DNA from: Acidimicrobiales bacterium
GTDB lineage: Bacteria > Actinomycetota > Acidimicrobiia > Acidimicrobiales > SZUA-35
Assembly: GCA_028285495.1 (NCBI GenBank)
Contig: JANQPB010000012.1
Coordinates: 1-64,000 of the forward strand
Direction: 5' to 3'
Length of the DNA stretch: 64,000 nt
Shown: positions 7,194 to 16,075 of the stretch, piece by piece
Numbering within the stretch: the stretch's first letter is position 1
Layout: every line of letters starts with the position of its first letter
Position numbers and translations under genes: made by a program
Notes under the pieces: generated by a model
Seen by the model: only the letters and a program-made list of their open reading frames with translations
Told to the model about the DNA's origin: nothing
The model's database searches: none

Positions 7194-10153
7194 GGTCGCC
7201 CGCCGGGAGCACGGGCGACGGGTCCTATCTCGAGCGACGACTGACCGTAGAGGCGGTAGGCCAGGACGGTTCGGCTCGCCGGGTCTCTGAAGTCGACTCG
7301 GGCCAGGGCCTGGCGCATGGCTTCACCAACCGAGATGCCATTGCGGAAGACCGCCCAGTAGAAGTCTGTGGCGACTTGTGCGGCCTTCGTCGATTCGATG
7401 CTCCATATCGGCGCGATGACAACCTTTGCACCCATCTCGAGAAACACCCGAGCGAACCCGGTCTGGTCGACGAAGTTCGTACCGCCAACACCAGCATCGC
7501 AGGCGTTGAGAAACACCAAGGACGTGTCGTGCATGTACGGATCAAGCCGTTCGAGGTCGCGAGCGGTCAGCCGGGTCCAGAAGGTCTCGCCGGCCCCGGT
7601 ATCGGCCAGCACGTAGACGTGGCTTTCCCTCTCGCCGTATCCGGGATCGCCGTCGGTCCGGTTCGCCCCGTGTCCGATCAGGTGAAGGACATTCGGAGGA
7701 TCGCTCGTGATCTGTGCGACCACCCGATCGAAGTCGGCATCGAGCTCAACCGCCCCGTGCTCGCGGACCAGGCGCTCCAGCTCCTTGACCATCGAAGGGT
7801 GGCGCGACCAGTTCTTCACCTTGTCGTAGTCGGGGGCGATGATGCCGAACGTGCGCACCGGCTCGGTCACCGCCTCGCCGTCGTCGGCGGCGTGATCGAT
7901 CGGGCCGGGCGTGCGGCCGGCATCGACAGCGTTCATCAGCACCCGTCCAAGTTGGATCTCGCCACCGAGCACATTCCGGGCGAGAGGGGTCACGGCGGGG
8001 TTCTGGTCGGTCATCACTGCCAGTTCCCAGGGGATGTATGGGTCCATCGACCGCAGCTCGACGGTCGGCGATTCGTCGCCGGCCCAATCGGCACCAGCCT
8101 GGACGATCTGCACCAGCTCCCGCTGGATGTCGGGCGGTATGAGCCGGCCGATTTCCTTGAGGTGACTCTCGACCCGGTTGCGATAGCGTTTCGGGTTGTC
8201 GGTTGCGGCGTTGAAGAACGATCGCACTCCTTCGCTGAACTCGGCTGCGGTCCGGCCCGGGATCGGGCGACTATCGGTCACCCGACCGATCCAGCGGATC
8301 TCGTTCGGCAACACGTCGACCGTGAAGGCAGCGTTGAACGGTTCGCCGCCAGCCATGTCGCCTTCCGTGCTGACTTCGTTCGGACCACCACTGTCCGTAC
8401 CGCCATTCCCATCCTCGCCGTTGATGCTGCCGCCGTCTCCGTGGCGGCCCGCGCCGCCGTCACCGATCGGCATGGCCAACCGCAACTTGGCGACCGATCG
8501 GTTCTCGACGTCGAAGCTGGCGGCACAGGTGACGGTGTCGGCCGGTTCGTCGGTCACCACGAGCCCGATGCGTCGGCTCGGGTAGGGCCGCTTGTTGGTG
8601 ACCGACAACAGGATCACCTCGTTGTTGCGATCGGCCAACCGCAGGCCGTCGAGCGACAGCGTCACTCGCACCTCGAAGTCCCTGTTGGTCGGGAAGTGGC
8701 CTCGTCGACCGACCACCTCACCGCCTTGGCCCGGCTTGGGGCTGAGCCCGATTTCGACGTCGAACTCGGAGCCCGCCTCCAAGGGCGGGGCAGGGCGCTC
8801 AGTTCGGCGGACGAACGGATGGGTGCGGTGGGGCCGACTGGCTTCACCATGCCCGACAGCGATCTTCTCACCGATGCTCCGATGGTCGGCTGACGGGTCC
8901 GGCGAGATGGGCGCTGAGACGCCTTCGGTCGTTCGGCGCGGCTCCGCATCCGACACCTCGGAGGAGGGCGCGATCTCATCGGACGAGTAGGCCTCCGCAT
9001 TGCCGGCAACTGCGTCGTTCAAGATTCGGGCGATCGCCTCCTCAGCTATCGGATCGAGCCCGTTCATGTAGTCGAGCAGGGCTGCTGTCGTCGCTCCCGG
9101 GTCGCTGTGCATGAGCACCGCTGCCGGGTCTGGGGTGACGGGTTCCAGCGACCCGGGATCGAAGACGCCTTCCATGGAGCGGACCATCACCGTCGGGTCG
9201 GGTTTGTCGTCGGTCCGATACCGGTCGAATGGCTCGGACACCGTGTCGTAGAGCTGGAGGTGTGGATTCGCTCTCGACTGCTGGGTCGCATGACTGACGA
9301 GCCCGGGAATGATCTGCTCCAACGCCTCCCGGTTGAGCCGGGCCAGATCGTCGGCAAACTCGCCGACCCGCTCCGGCGGGATCTCGCCGGTGATGATGCG
9401 TCTGGCAGAGTCCTGGGCGTTCTTCATGCTCACCAGTGCGGGTCGGACCGTTTGGTCCTCCCCGCTCAACTCATCGAGGATGAGGCGGAGACCAGGCTTG
9501 TCGACGGTCCGCTCCCGGAGCACCTGGACCGTGTCGGCGCGGAGCGAAGGGTTGCCCCGGAATCGCTTCCGGATCCTTCGTCCCGTCCCCTGGGCCACCG
9601 AGACGTCGCGGTCGCCGTATCGGTCGATGACGTCGGTCAGCGGTTCGTTTACGCCGATCCGATCCCCGACGACGCCGAGGCAGAGGTCGATCGACGGCGT
9701 GTATCGCCTACCGACGAGGTCGACGATGCGGTCGCCGTGACCTTCGAGCTGGCCACCGTCGTAGCGGATGAGCGAATGGGCGGCGCCGAAGTCGCCCTGC
9801 CTGACCTTCTCCATGAGATCGGGGATGATGATGGTGTCACACCTCCTGGCCAGCGAATCCAATACCGTCCGGTGCAGAGCGGGCGCACTGTGGAGTGTTG
9901 TTTCATAGAGCCGGGCTCGTGCGTCCGGGTCCGGCGACGAGCCCGCCGCTCGCGCCAGTTGTTGGATTCCGGCTGGGCTCAGCCTTCCTGTATCCAAGAG
10001 GTCGCGAGTCTTCGCCTGGACCGCGGACCAATGGGCGGGCGAAAGCGCAAGATGAGCTGCCGCCCGTACGAGCATCGCCTGCGTTTCGATCCCTCCGGCG
10101 TAGCCGAGCAAGAGGCCGATAGCGCCGGTCCGTCCACCGTCCGATACTCCCAT
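7190..10153 (-). CDS. CHAT-domain (caspase-fold) protein
   Basis: A 987-residue protein. The C-terminal third is a CHAT peptidase domain: PNVLHLIGHGAN carries the catalytic His (H828) and LVFLNACDAG the catalytic Cys (C885), followed by the family motifs FARVFLEMGAKVVIAPIW and FRNGISVGEAMRQA. The N-terminal 300 or so residues are helical and could be HEAT-like repeats. A beta-rich middle region (RRIGLVVTDEPADTVTCAAS) and a Gly/Asp-rich linker precede the CHAT domain. CHAT proteins are cytosolic proteases in several bacterial signalling and defence systems. Both catalytic residues are intact, so activity is expected. It is first in a two-gene unit with the membrane protein downstream. ATG 10153 begins MGVSDGGRTG. 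Confidence 0.88.
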   Translation of the reverse strand: MGVSDGGRTGAIGLLLGYAGGIETQAMLVRAAAHLALSPAHWSAVQAKTRDLLDTGRLSPAGIQQLARAAGSSPDPDARARLYETTLHSAPALHRTVLDSLARRCDTIIIPDLMEKVRQGDFGAAHSLIRYDGGQLEGHGDRIVDLVGRRYTPSIDLCLGVVGDRIGVNEPLTDVIDRYGDRDVSVAQGTGRRIRKRFRGNPSLRADTVQVLRERTVDKPGLRLILDELSGEDQTVRPALVSMKNAQDSARRIITGEIPPERVGEFADDLARLNREALEQIIPGLVSHATQQSRANPHLQLYDTVSEPFDRYRTDDKPDPTVMVRSMEGVFDPGSLEPVTPDPAAVLMHSDPGATTAALLDYMNGLDPIAEEAIARILNDAVAGNAEAYSSDEIAPSSEVSDAEPRRTTEGVSAPISPDPSADHRSIGEKIAVGHGEASRPHRTHPFVRRTERPAPPLEAGSEFDVEIGLSPKPGQGGEVVGRRGHFPTNRDFEVRVTLSLDGLRLADRNNEVILLSVTNKRPYPSRRIGLVVTDEPADTVTCAASFDVENRSVAKLRLAMPIGDGGAGRHGDGGSINGEDGNGGTDSGGPNEVSTEGDMAGGEPFNAAFTVDVLPNEIRWIGRVTDSRPIPGRTAAEFSEGVRSFFNAATDNPKRYRNRVESHLKEIGRLIPPDIQRELVQIVQAGADWAGDESPTVELRSMDPYIPWELAVMTDQNPAVTPLARNVLGGEIQLGRVLMNAVDAGRTPGPIDHAADDGEAVTEPVRTFGIIAPDYDKVKNWSRHPSMVKELERLVREHGAVELDADFDRVVAQITSDPPNVLHLIGHGANRTDGDPGYGERESHVYVLADTGAGETFWTRLTARDLERLDPYMHDTSLVFLNACDAGVGGTNFVDQTGFARVFLEMGAKVVIAPIWSIESTKAAQVATDFYWAVFRNGISVGEAMRQALARVDFRDPASRTVLAYRLYGQSSLEIGPVARAPGGRP

Positions 10154-11033
10154 GGGAGAACTCTAAGCGCTTGTTCGGCGCCACGCCCGGGGTCGCGGAG
10201 AATCCGCGCCGAAGGACGGTATCGGTCTGACCAGGGCTCCCAGAACAAGGACCAAGCGGGGGTATCGGGCGCTGTCTGGACGACCTCGTTCGACGCGCTC
10301 CGAGCTCAGCCACAGGTCGAAGGTCAGGCTGCGATTCGGGCTGATGTGTCCGCGGTCGGCGGCTACCGGCCGGCGGGATCCGCGGTCGCTACGGTCACGT
10401 CCTGCGACTCGACGAACAAAGCCTCGGGCGATATCACCGCCATTCGACAGCCGTCAGTGAGTCGAACGACGCTGTGGTCTGTTTGGGACCTGGACGGGTC
10501 GTGGCTGCAACGGCCTGATTGGTGAATCGCCGGTCCATCCGCTGAGTGGTCGAGACAACACGGTGCAGAGGAACGAACGACGCCGTTTCTCAAGCAGAGT
10601 CGGTTGGCTTGGGCTCAAGTGATCAGGCTCGCAGTCGAGATGAAGGACTCGACAGCCAGGAAGACGAAGCGTTGAAGACCGTTGCCTGCGCTACTGCTGG
10701 CGGTTGCGGAGCGGTACTCTGGGGATCCGCTCAGCGAGATCATGGCGTATTTGATTTAGGCGTTGACCGATACCAGTTCCCGATCTTGGTTCGAGCGTGG
10801 ACAACCTCGAGGGGAGACCTCTCGGTGTTGCCCAGTGGGTCTCCTCGAGATCGGGGAACCGGAAGCCGCTCGCGGCTCACAAAGACCCTCACTCTTTCGG
10901 CGTGGGCACACAGCACGTGCTTCCAGGCTTCGCGCCGGCGCCGGATACCCGACATCGCCGAGGCTGTCGGGAGGTGGTCGACGCGGTCGCCTCCCGGCCC
11001 CTCGGGAGTGCGCTGGGCCGCATGCCCGCGGCA
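10154..11033. other. 880-base interval with no supported gene
   Basis: This stretch separates the CHAT gene from the PASTA lipoprotein gene, both on the minus strand. Its short frames have no recognisable domain, poor codon bias and no good ribosome sites. The one fragment with protein-like sequence is on the minus strand near 10370-10500 (VVRLTDGCRMAVISPEAL), perhaps a remnant. It may include the promoter of the CHAT operon; I see no clear box or terminator. Confidence 0.5.
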
Positions 11034-11585
11034 TCACTCGCAACGACCGGTGGGCTCGATGAGGACCTCGACCGCGCTACCGACCTCGACCATCTCGCCC
11101 GCTGCGGTGACGCCGCGGTCGTCGATGAGCACGACGCCCTTGACGCCGAGCACTCGGTTCACCGTGCCGGGCGGCGCCAGACCGGAGCACGCTTCGAAGG
11201 GAATCACCGCCAGCCCGAGGCGGGCGAGCTCGTCGACGGCAACACGGGCGCTGACCGAGAACAGGTCCGGGAGCTCGACGATCTGCGGTGGCACGGTGGT
11301 CACGAACGTCGCCGTGACCAGGGTCCCCGGCCCGGTGGTCGGGAGCGTGAGCGTTGGACGGATCGACGTCGTTTGCGTCGTCGACGATGATGACGATGAT
11401 GACGAGCTCGTCGCCGACGACGGGCTCGACGACGGTTCTCGGGACGTCGACTGCGCTGGGGGTTCGGACGTGGGCGTCTCGAGTGGAACCGTCGGCCCTG
11501 GCGCAGCCTCGGGCTCGACCACACACGACGCGCCGGCTGCGAGCAGCAACGCCAGGATCGGGACGGCACGACGCCGGTTGGTCAT
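11034..11585 (-). CDS. lipoprotein with PASTA domain
   Basis: A 183-residue protein beginning MTNRRRAVPILALLLAAGASC, a lipoprotein signal peptide with lipobox AGAS-C. A Ser/Thr-rich linker with a run of nine or more Ser follows (about residues 45-75), then a PASTA domain: IVELPDLFSVSARVAVDELA with the typical GLAVIPFEACSGLAPPG and a final VGSAVEVLIE strand. PASTA domains bind muropeptides or beta-lactam-like ligands, so the protein is likely anchored outside the membrane against the wall. ATG 11585 overlaps the stop of the upstream membrane gene (ATGA), so the two are co-translated. Confidence 0.75.
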   Translation of the reverse strand: MTNRRRAVPILALLLAAGASCVVEPEAAPGPTVPLETPTSEPPAQSTSREPSSSPSSATSSSSSSSSSTTQTTSIRPTLTLPTTGPGTLVTATFVTTVPPQIVELPDLFSVSARVAVDELARLGLAVIPFEACSGLAPPGTVNRVLGVKGVVLIDDRGVTAAGEMVEVGSAVEVLIEPTGRCE

Positions 11586-12511
11586 CGCTGTCCTCCCCGT
11601 GATCTGGCCCGCGAGTCCGACGACTGGTCGACGATGCCGTAGCCGACGGAACCGGCGACACCTCCTCCGGCGAACGCAACGATGCACGCCCCGAGCAACA
11701 GCACGTACTGCACGCCTTCACCGCCGAACGACTCGTTGCTCAGGTACTCCACCTGCCAGGTCCCCCACGCCGCTGCCAGGCCGGTGCCCAAGCCGGCCCA
11801 CGAGTGCCACAGCCAGTCCCGGAAGGTCTGCGGCTGCCCGCCGCGACCGAGGGCCCCCAACCGCGCCTGCTGGTACAGCAGCACGACACCGACGGCGACG
11901 GCCGACAGGAGGATGCCGATCATCAACCACATGCGGTTCTCCTGGACCGTGACGACGAGCGGTATGGGGGAGTGCTGGAGCCCCTCGGGAGCCAGCTCGA
12001 CGGTGCTCTGATAGCGCCCGGGTGGGGCCCTGGTCGCATCGAAACACAGCCGTAGGCTCACCCCGCGGGTCGTCGACTGGGCCGAATAGACGATCCGTTC
12101 CGAGACGGCCAACTCGAAGTCGTCGCTGTCGCGTTTCAGCACCCCGAAATCGAGCCTCACCTGTGAGCCATTGGGGAAGGCCTCGGGGCTCGGTGCCACG
12201 GTGTCTTTGTAGACGAGCGACATGTCATCGGACGTCCTGAATCCGCGATCCCGCAGGAATCTGATGCTGATCCTCAGGTCCTTCTCGGGCGTCAGGACCA
12301 CACGTTGATCCGGTTCGGGCGGCAGCCCATAGGCGCTCAGGAACGCCCGTTGGCCAAGCGCCCGAACGGCTGCGTCGCCGCACTTGTGTGCCTGGCCACC
12401 GCCCGATGTCTGGGCCAACGCCAACGTGGAGGCGGAGAGGGTTGCGAAGGCAGAAACCAGCACGAGCGCCGCCAGCCACCGTGCTCGAAGCCTCAACGTC
12501 CTCGGGACCAT
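11582..12511 (-). CDS. membrane protein with extracellular beta domain
   Basis: A 309-residue protein. A signal segment (LAALVLVSAFATLSASTLALA) ends in an Ala-rich cleavage-like site. An extracellular beta-rich domain of about 160 residues ends with PPGRYQSTVELAPEG and IPLVVTVQENR, running straight into a membrane helix (MWLMIGILLSAVAVGVVLL). Two more membrane segments follow (WAGLGTGLAAAWGTW and YVLLLGACIVAFAGGGVAG). The PGRY-strand-TM arrangement and the paired C-terminal membrane segments mirror the 942-residue partner of the CHAT protein. ATG 12511 has a GAGGGGGG ribosome site. Its start overlaps no other gene and faces a divergent gene. Function unknown. Confidence 0.7.
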   Translation of the reverse strand: MVPRTLRLRARWLAALVLVSAFATLSASTLALAQTSGGGQAHKCGDAAVRALGQRAFLSAYGLPPEPDQRVVLTPEKDLRISIRFLRDRGFRTSDDMSLVYKDTVAPSPEAFPNGSQVRLDFGVLKRDSDDFELAVSERIVYSAQSTTRGVSLRLCFDATRAPPGRYQSTVELAPEGLQHSPIPLVVTVQENRMWLMIGILLSAVAVGVVLLYQQARLGALGRGGQPQTFRDWLWHSWAGLGTGLAAAWGTWQVEYLSNESFGGEGVQYVLLLGACIVAFAGGGVAGSVGYGIVDQSSDSRARSRGGQR

Positions 12512-12869
12512 CGCCGATATCCCCCCTCGTGGGAGCGTAGCTCGTCCAGCGATGCCCTGTCTCGAGAGCGACCATGGCGGCCCCCTGACGGCGAGCGCCG
12601 CCGTCGCCCGTTCCAGCGTCGACGGCGGCAATCACCGGCGGCCATCTGGCACGGTAGGCGCGAGATCGATCGGTGCATGAGTCCCGATATCGCCGGTGAT
12701 GGCACGAACGGACTTCGGCACAAATGGACCCGTGAGGAGTCGAGGGATCGGGCGGGGGCCCGGGACGCCGCCGCCCGCCGGTCCGGCCGCCGCCGACGAC
12801 CCCGCCCGGGCGGGCGATCGGTCGAGCAGCCCATCCAGCGCCCTGCGGCGACATCGGCCGTCCGGCGAC
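12512..12869. other. divergent intergenic region, 358 bases
   Basis: The region lies between two divergently transcribed membrane-protein genes. It must hold both promoters, but I see no confident promoter boxes. An open forward frame begins upstream at 12696, but that part is Pro/Arg/Gly-rich and not protein-like, so I treat it as non-coding. Confidence 0.4.
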
Positions 12870-13658
12870 ATGGTTCGGCAGGGCGTCACAGCACTGAAAC
12901 GGCAATCCATCCCGCCATCCCACATTTCTTATGAAGTGGCGGATAGCTTCGGCGGCTACTTGGAAGGGGTGACGGTGATCCCTGGGGTCTTTTCGGAGTG
13001 GTTCGACAACATCATCGCCCCAGCGATCGCTGGGGTCATGGTCGTCTTCATCGCCGGTGCAGAGTCGCCATCCCTGTGGATCAACGTGAATGATGCGTTG
13101 ACGATCTATGTCGCAACTGCAGGTACCTGGATGATGTTCAAGCTCTTCCGGGCCGGCCAAGGCGACGGCTCCGAACAGGTGATTCGAGGCTTTCTGCTGG
13201 CGATGGCGCTGCTCCATGCGGTGACAGGCTGCGTCGTCTATATGAAAGTCGGCCCTTTTGGCGCCTTCGAGTGGAGGGGCTTCAGTTGGCCACTCGTCAC
13301 GCTGGTCATGTCGGTCCTGCTCTGGACCTTCTTCACGGCGGCCGTCGCCGTCGGGGCTCGGACGGCGGCCGATCTCCTCGCGCTCAGCCATGCGGGTGAG
13401 TCGGCACTGCGGGGCCAGCAGCAGGAGATCCTCGACGTCGTGCGGGTCATCGTGAAACAGGGCGTCGAGCTCGACCAGAAGCTCGACGCCCTGGCCGAAA
13501 CCTCGGCGCAACTGGACCTCCGTGAGGGCACGGGCGGTTCGGCGATCGAGGAGCTCGGTCGACGGCAGGCCTCCCACGAGCATCGCGTGGCCGCCGAGGT
13601 CGCACGTCTGCAGGAGATCGTCCAGCAGTTCCTCGAGCCGGACGGTGACAACCGATGA
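12870..13658 (+). CDS. multi-pass membrane protein with C-terminal coiled coil
   Basis: About 262 residues from ATG 12870 (MVRQGVTALKRQSIPPSHIS). Four hydrophobic segments follow: IIAPAIAGVMVVFIAGAE, ALTIYVATAGTWMMFKLF, FLLAMALLHAVTGCVVYM and FSWPLVTLVMSVLLWTFFTAAVAV. The last 90 residues are soluble and Gln/Glu/Leu-rich (GQQQEILDVVRVIVKQGVEL, LQEIVQQFLEP), consistent with a coiled coil on the cytosolic side. No family recognised. The start is uncertain and could be a later GTG. It lies in the CHAT-locus neighbourhood but points away from it. Confidence 0.65.
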   Translation: MVRQGVTALKRQSIPPSHISYEVADSFGGYLEGVTVIPGVFSEWFDNIIAPAIAGVMVVFIAGAESPSLWINVNDALTIYVATAGTWMMFKLFRAGQGDGSEQVIRGFLLAMALLHAVTGCVVYMKVGPFGAFEWRGFSWPLVTLVMSVLLWTFFTAAVAVGARTAADLLALSHAGESALRGQQQEILDVVRVIVKQGVELDQKLDALAETSAQLDLREGTGGSAIEELGRRQASHEHRVAAEVARLQEIVQQFLEPDGDNR

Positions 13659-13693
13659 GCACGAGCCATTAACTCGCATGTGGTTCGGCCGAC

Positions 13694-13699
13694 TATGAT
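13694..13699 (+). promoter_or_regulatory. TATGAT -10 box
   Basis: TATGAT lies 12 bases before ATG 13712, with a short purine-rich GAGAGAT between them that can serve as ribosome site. It is a good match to the actinobacterial TAnnnT -10 element and supports the start of the small membrane protein. No obvious -35 element. Confidence 0.45.
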
Positions 13700-13711
13700 C
13701 GTAGAGAGATT

Positions 13712-13978
13712 ATGACTGCAACAGATCCTTCGATGCTCATATTGATCGTCCCCGTGGCCTCGCTGGTCCTGTTCGCCATTGCCAGCGGGATCGTCATCAG
13801 CCGCAGCGGTGTCGAGGGCCTGAAGGACGCACTGGCCATTCGCCGTGCACCCGGCGAGGGCGTGAGCCACGAGCCACGAGCAACGGCAAACGGGGAACCC
13901 GTGGCGCCGCGCGTCGCCGCACCGCTCCGGCCGGGCCAGCGGCGTCGCAGCCGGGTGCCGGCCGCCGCCAGGCGCTGA
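13712..13978 (+). CDS. small single-pass membrane protein
   Basis: An 88-residue protein with one N-terminal membrane helix (SMLILIVPVASLVLFAIASGIVI), then a short soluble tail ending in a very basic Arg-rich C-terminus (RPGQRRRSRVPAAARR). It is most likely oriented with the basic tail in the cytosol. No homology recognised. It follows the four-helix membrane gene by 53 bases and may share its function, although it has its own -10 box. The end is firm (TGA 13976-13978). Confidence 0.55.
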   Translation: MTATDPSMLILIVPVASLVLFAIASGIVISRSGVEGLKDALAIRRAPGEGVSHEPRATANGEPVAPRVAAPLRPGQRRRSRVPAAARR

Positions 13979-14312
13979 CGGCGGCGCACGCCGCAAGCGA
14001 GGACGGCTCGTGGGTCGACGAGAGACGCGGTTCTCGCCGCCTTCGACGCCGCCGTCCAGTCCAAGGGCGTGGCGAAGACGACGCTGCAGCGCGTCGTCGG
14101 GGACGCCAAGGTCACGACCGGGCGGACCACCACCACCACCACCACGACGTCGCCGACGAGACGGACCTCGTCCGTTGCCTCCACGCCCGCGACGCAGAGC
14201 GGCAGGCCGGCGGGTGACTCCGCCCGGGGGATCGTCTCCGCACGGAGATCGCCGGAATTGGCGCGTTCGAGCAGCGATGCAACGACGGCCCCGGCGAGAT
14301 CGGTAGGCCTCG
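13979..14312. other. 334-base interval, no assigned gene
   Basis: A forward frame in phase with the preceding small gene stays open after its stop and has high GC3. It contains DAVLAAFDAAVQSKGVAKTT and then a poly-Thr run. It may be the remnant of a longer gene or a GTG-started small gene at 14069, but I cannot decide. The region separates the forward genes from the convergent ABC operon. No terminator hairpin with a T-tract is seen. Confidence 0.4.
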
Positions 14313-15131
14313 CTACCGCGCCGAGACGCGCCGATCGGGTGACGGCGCGCCGGTGCCGGCGATCGGGCCCTCGATGGCCAGACCGAGGCTGGCCGCGGCG
14401 TACCCCGTCACCACGATCGCGACGCCCGGCACGAGGGGAACCAGTGGGTGGCGCTCCAGCTCGTCGACCCCGCGAGCCAGCATCGCCCCCCACTCCGCGG
14501 TCGGCGGCTGCGGCCCGAGCCCGAGGAACGACAGCCCGGACAGCAACAGCAGCTTCCCGGGGAAGCGGAGAAAGGCATGGGCGACGAGCGGTCGGGCGGC
14601 GTTCGGGAGCAGCGTTCGCCCGATGAAGCGGGCCGGACCGACCCCCGTCATCTGGGCGGCAACCGCGTAGTCGGTGCCAAGGAGTCGGCCGACGATCTCG
14701 AACGACAGCCGGGCGAACGGGAGCCATCCCGTCGCAATGACCGCCACCATGAGCGCGAACAGGTTCGTGCCGAGGATCGACACGGTGATCAGCGCCACCA
14801 CGATCTCGGGGACCGCGACGAGCGAGTCGGTGGCCAGCGCCAGCGCCGACCCAGCCGACCCGCCCCGCCAGGCGGCGAAGGTGCCGAGGGCCGTGCCGAT
14901 CAACGCCGTCGCCAGCAGCGCCAGGCTCGCCGCCCCGATGGTGATGATGCCGCCGACGACGAGACGGCTGAGCAGGTCACGGCCGAGCTCGTCGGTGCCG
15001 AGGGGCGACTCGCGGGACGGCCCGGCGAAGCGTCTGGTCAGGTCGACCGCGTCGGGATCGTGGGTCAGCGTCCACCAGGCCAGGAATCCCAGCACCACCA
15101 GCGCACCGGCGGCGACGACCCAGCGCCTCAT
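14313..15131 (-). CDS. peptide/nickel-type ABC transporter permease (DppC-like)
   Basis: A 272-residue inner-membrane permease of the DppC/OppC type, one of the two channel subunits of a solute uptake system. It has an N-terminal TM (VVAAGALVVLGFLAWWTL), the family region with STPLGTDELGRDLLSRLVVGG-like sequence (SPLGTDELGRDLLSRLVVGG), five further TMs and the EAA loop near LLSGLSFLGLGPQPPTAEWG. The length is normal. Its start overlaps the stop of the DppB-like gene by 4 bases. It is the last gene of a four-gene minus-strand operon. Confidence 0.88.
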   Translation of the reverse strand: MRRWVVAAGALVVLGFLAWWTLTHDPDAVDLTRRFAGPSRESPLGTDELGRDLLSRLVVGGIITIGAASLALLATALIGTALGTFAAWRGGSAGSALALATDSLVAVPEIVVALITVSILGTNLFALMVAVIATGWLPFARLSFEIVGRLLGTDYAVAAQMTGVGPARFIGRTLLPNAARPLVAHAFLRFPGKLLLLSGLSFLGLGPQPPTAEWGAMLARGVDELERHPLVPLVPGVAIVVTGYAAASLGLAIEGPIAGTGAPSPDRRVSAR

Positions 15132-16063
15132 CCCTCACGCTCCGGCGGGCTGAGCAGGGCCGAGAGCCCGTCGCCGAGCAGCCCGATCGTGATGCCGACG
15201 GCGACGGCAACCAGGAGCCCGCCCTGGAACATCGGCACGTCGGCGGTGACGACCGACGTGTGCAGCAGGCGCCCGAGCCCGGGAACGCCGAGGATCACCT
15301 CGGCGATGACCGCACCGCCGAGCAGCCCGGCGATGAACAGCGAACCGAGCGTCAGCACCCCGACGAGCGAGACCCGAGCTGCATGGACCCAGACCACCCG
15401 CCGCCAGCGGAGGCCCTTTGCCAGTGCCGTGCGGATGTAGGGCTGCTCCAGCGTGTCGAGCATCTCCGAGCGGACGATCTGGGAGAACAGGGCGATCGGG
15501 GACAGGGCCAGAGCCAGGACCGGTAGCACCAGGTGCTCGGGCTCACCCCAACCGCTCGTCGGCACGAGATCGAGGCGCAGCGCGGCCACGTAGACGAGGA
15601 TCGGGGTCAGGACGTGAACCGGGACGGCCACCAGCACCCGAGACACGCCGGTGATGAGTCGGTCGGGCCACCGGTTCTGGTTGGCGGCCGCCACCACTCC
15701 GAGGACCGAGGCGATGATCACCGATGAGCCGATGGCGAGGGCGACGACCGTGGCGGACACGATCGTCGCCCGCCACACCTGTGGCCAGACCGGCGTCCGG
15801 GACACGTTCGAGTCGCCGAAGTCACCCTGGACCACCCCCGTCAAGTACCTCCCGTAGCGGACGGGCAGGGGGTCGTCGAGGCCGAGCTCGGCCGAGATGG
15901 CGGCCAGGGTCTCCTCGTTCGGCTCGGCGTCCTGGGACCGGGCCAGCAGCGTCGCCCTCGCCTGATCGATGCCCTGCAGCTCGGGCAGCATGAACGCGAA
16001 GAACGAGAACGCCAGCAACAGGACCGGCGCACTCAGGACCCGCTGGAGCCTCGACGACCTCAT
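15128..16063 (-). CDS. peptide/nickel-type ABC transporter permease (DppB-like)
   Basis: A 311-residue integral membrane permease of the DppB/OppB family. It has an N-terminal TM (VLLLAFSFFAFMLPEL), the periplasmic loop LGLDDPLPVRYGRYLTGVVQGDFG typical of the family, and the cytoplasmic EAA-like motif around VRSEMLDTLEQPYIRTALAKGLRWRRVVW (region 15400-15480), with six TMs overall. It pairs with the overlapping DppC-like protein to form the pore. It lies 12 bases after the binding-protein gene. Confidence 0.88.
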   Translation of the reverse strand: MRSSRLQRVLSAPVLLLAFSFFAFMLPELQGIDQARATLLARSQDAEPNEETLAAISAELGLDDPLPVRYGRYLTGVVQGDFGDSNVSRTPVWPQVWRATIVSATVVALAIGSSVIIASVLGVVAAANQNRWPDRLITGVSRVLVAVPVHVLTPILVYVAALRLDLVPTSGWGEPEHLVLPVLALALSPIALFSQIVRSEMLDTLEQPYIRTALAKGLRWRRVVWVHAARVSLVGVLTLGSLFIAGLLGGAVIAEVILGVPGLGRLLHTSVVTADVPMFQGGLLVAVAVGITIGLLGDGLSALLSPPEREG

Positions 16064-16075
16064 CGCAGCGATGGT

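Noticed and set aside
10363..10593. A short minus-strand gene (VVRLTDGCRMAVISPEAL region)
   Set aside because: Part of it looks protein-like, but there is no start context, no domain and no partner; recorded only as a possible remnant.
10797..11390. A plus-strand gene
   Set aside because: It is antisense to the PASTA lipoprotein and consists of Arg/Asp/Gly-rich shadow sequence.
14069..14312. A small gene from GTG 14069 with a poly-Thr run
   Set aside because: GC3 is high, but there is no ribosome site, no domain, and the frame runs antisense into the DppC-like permease gene.
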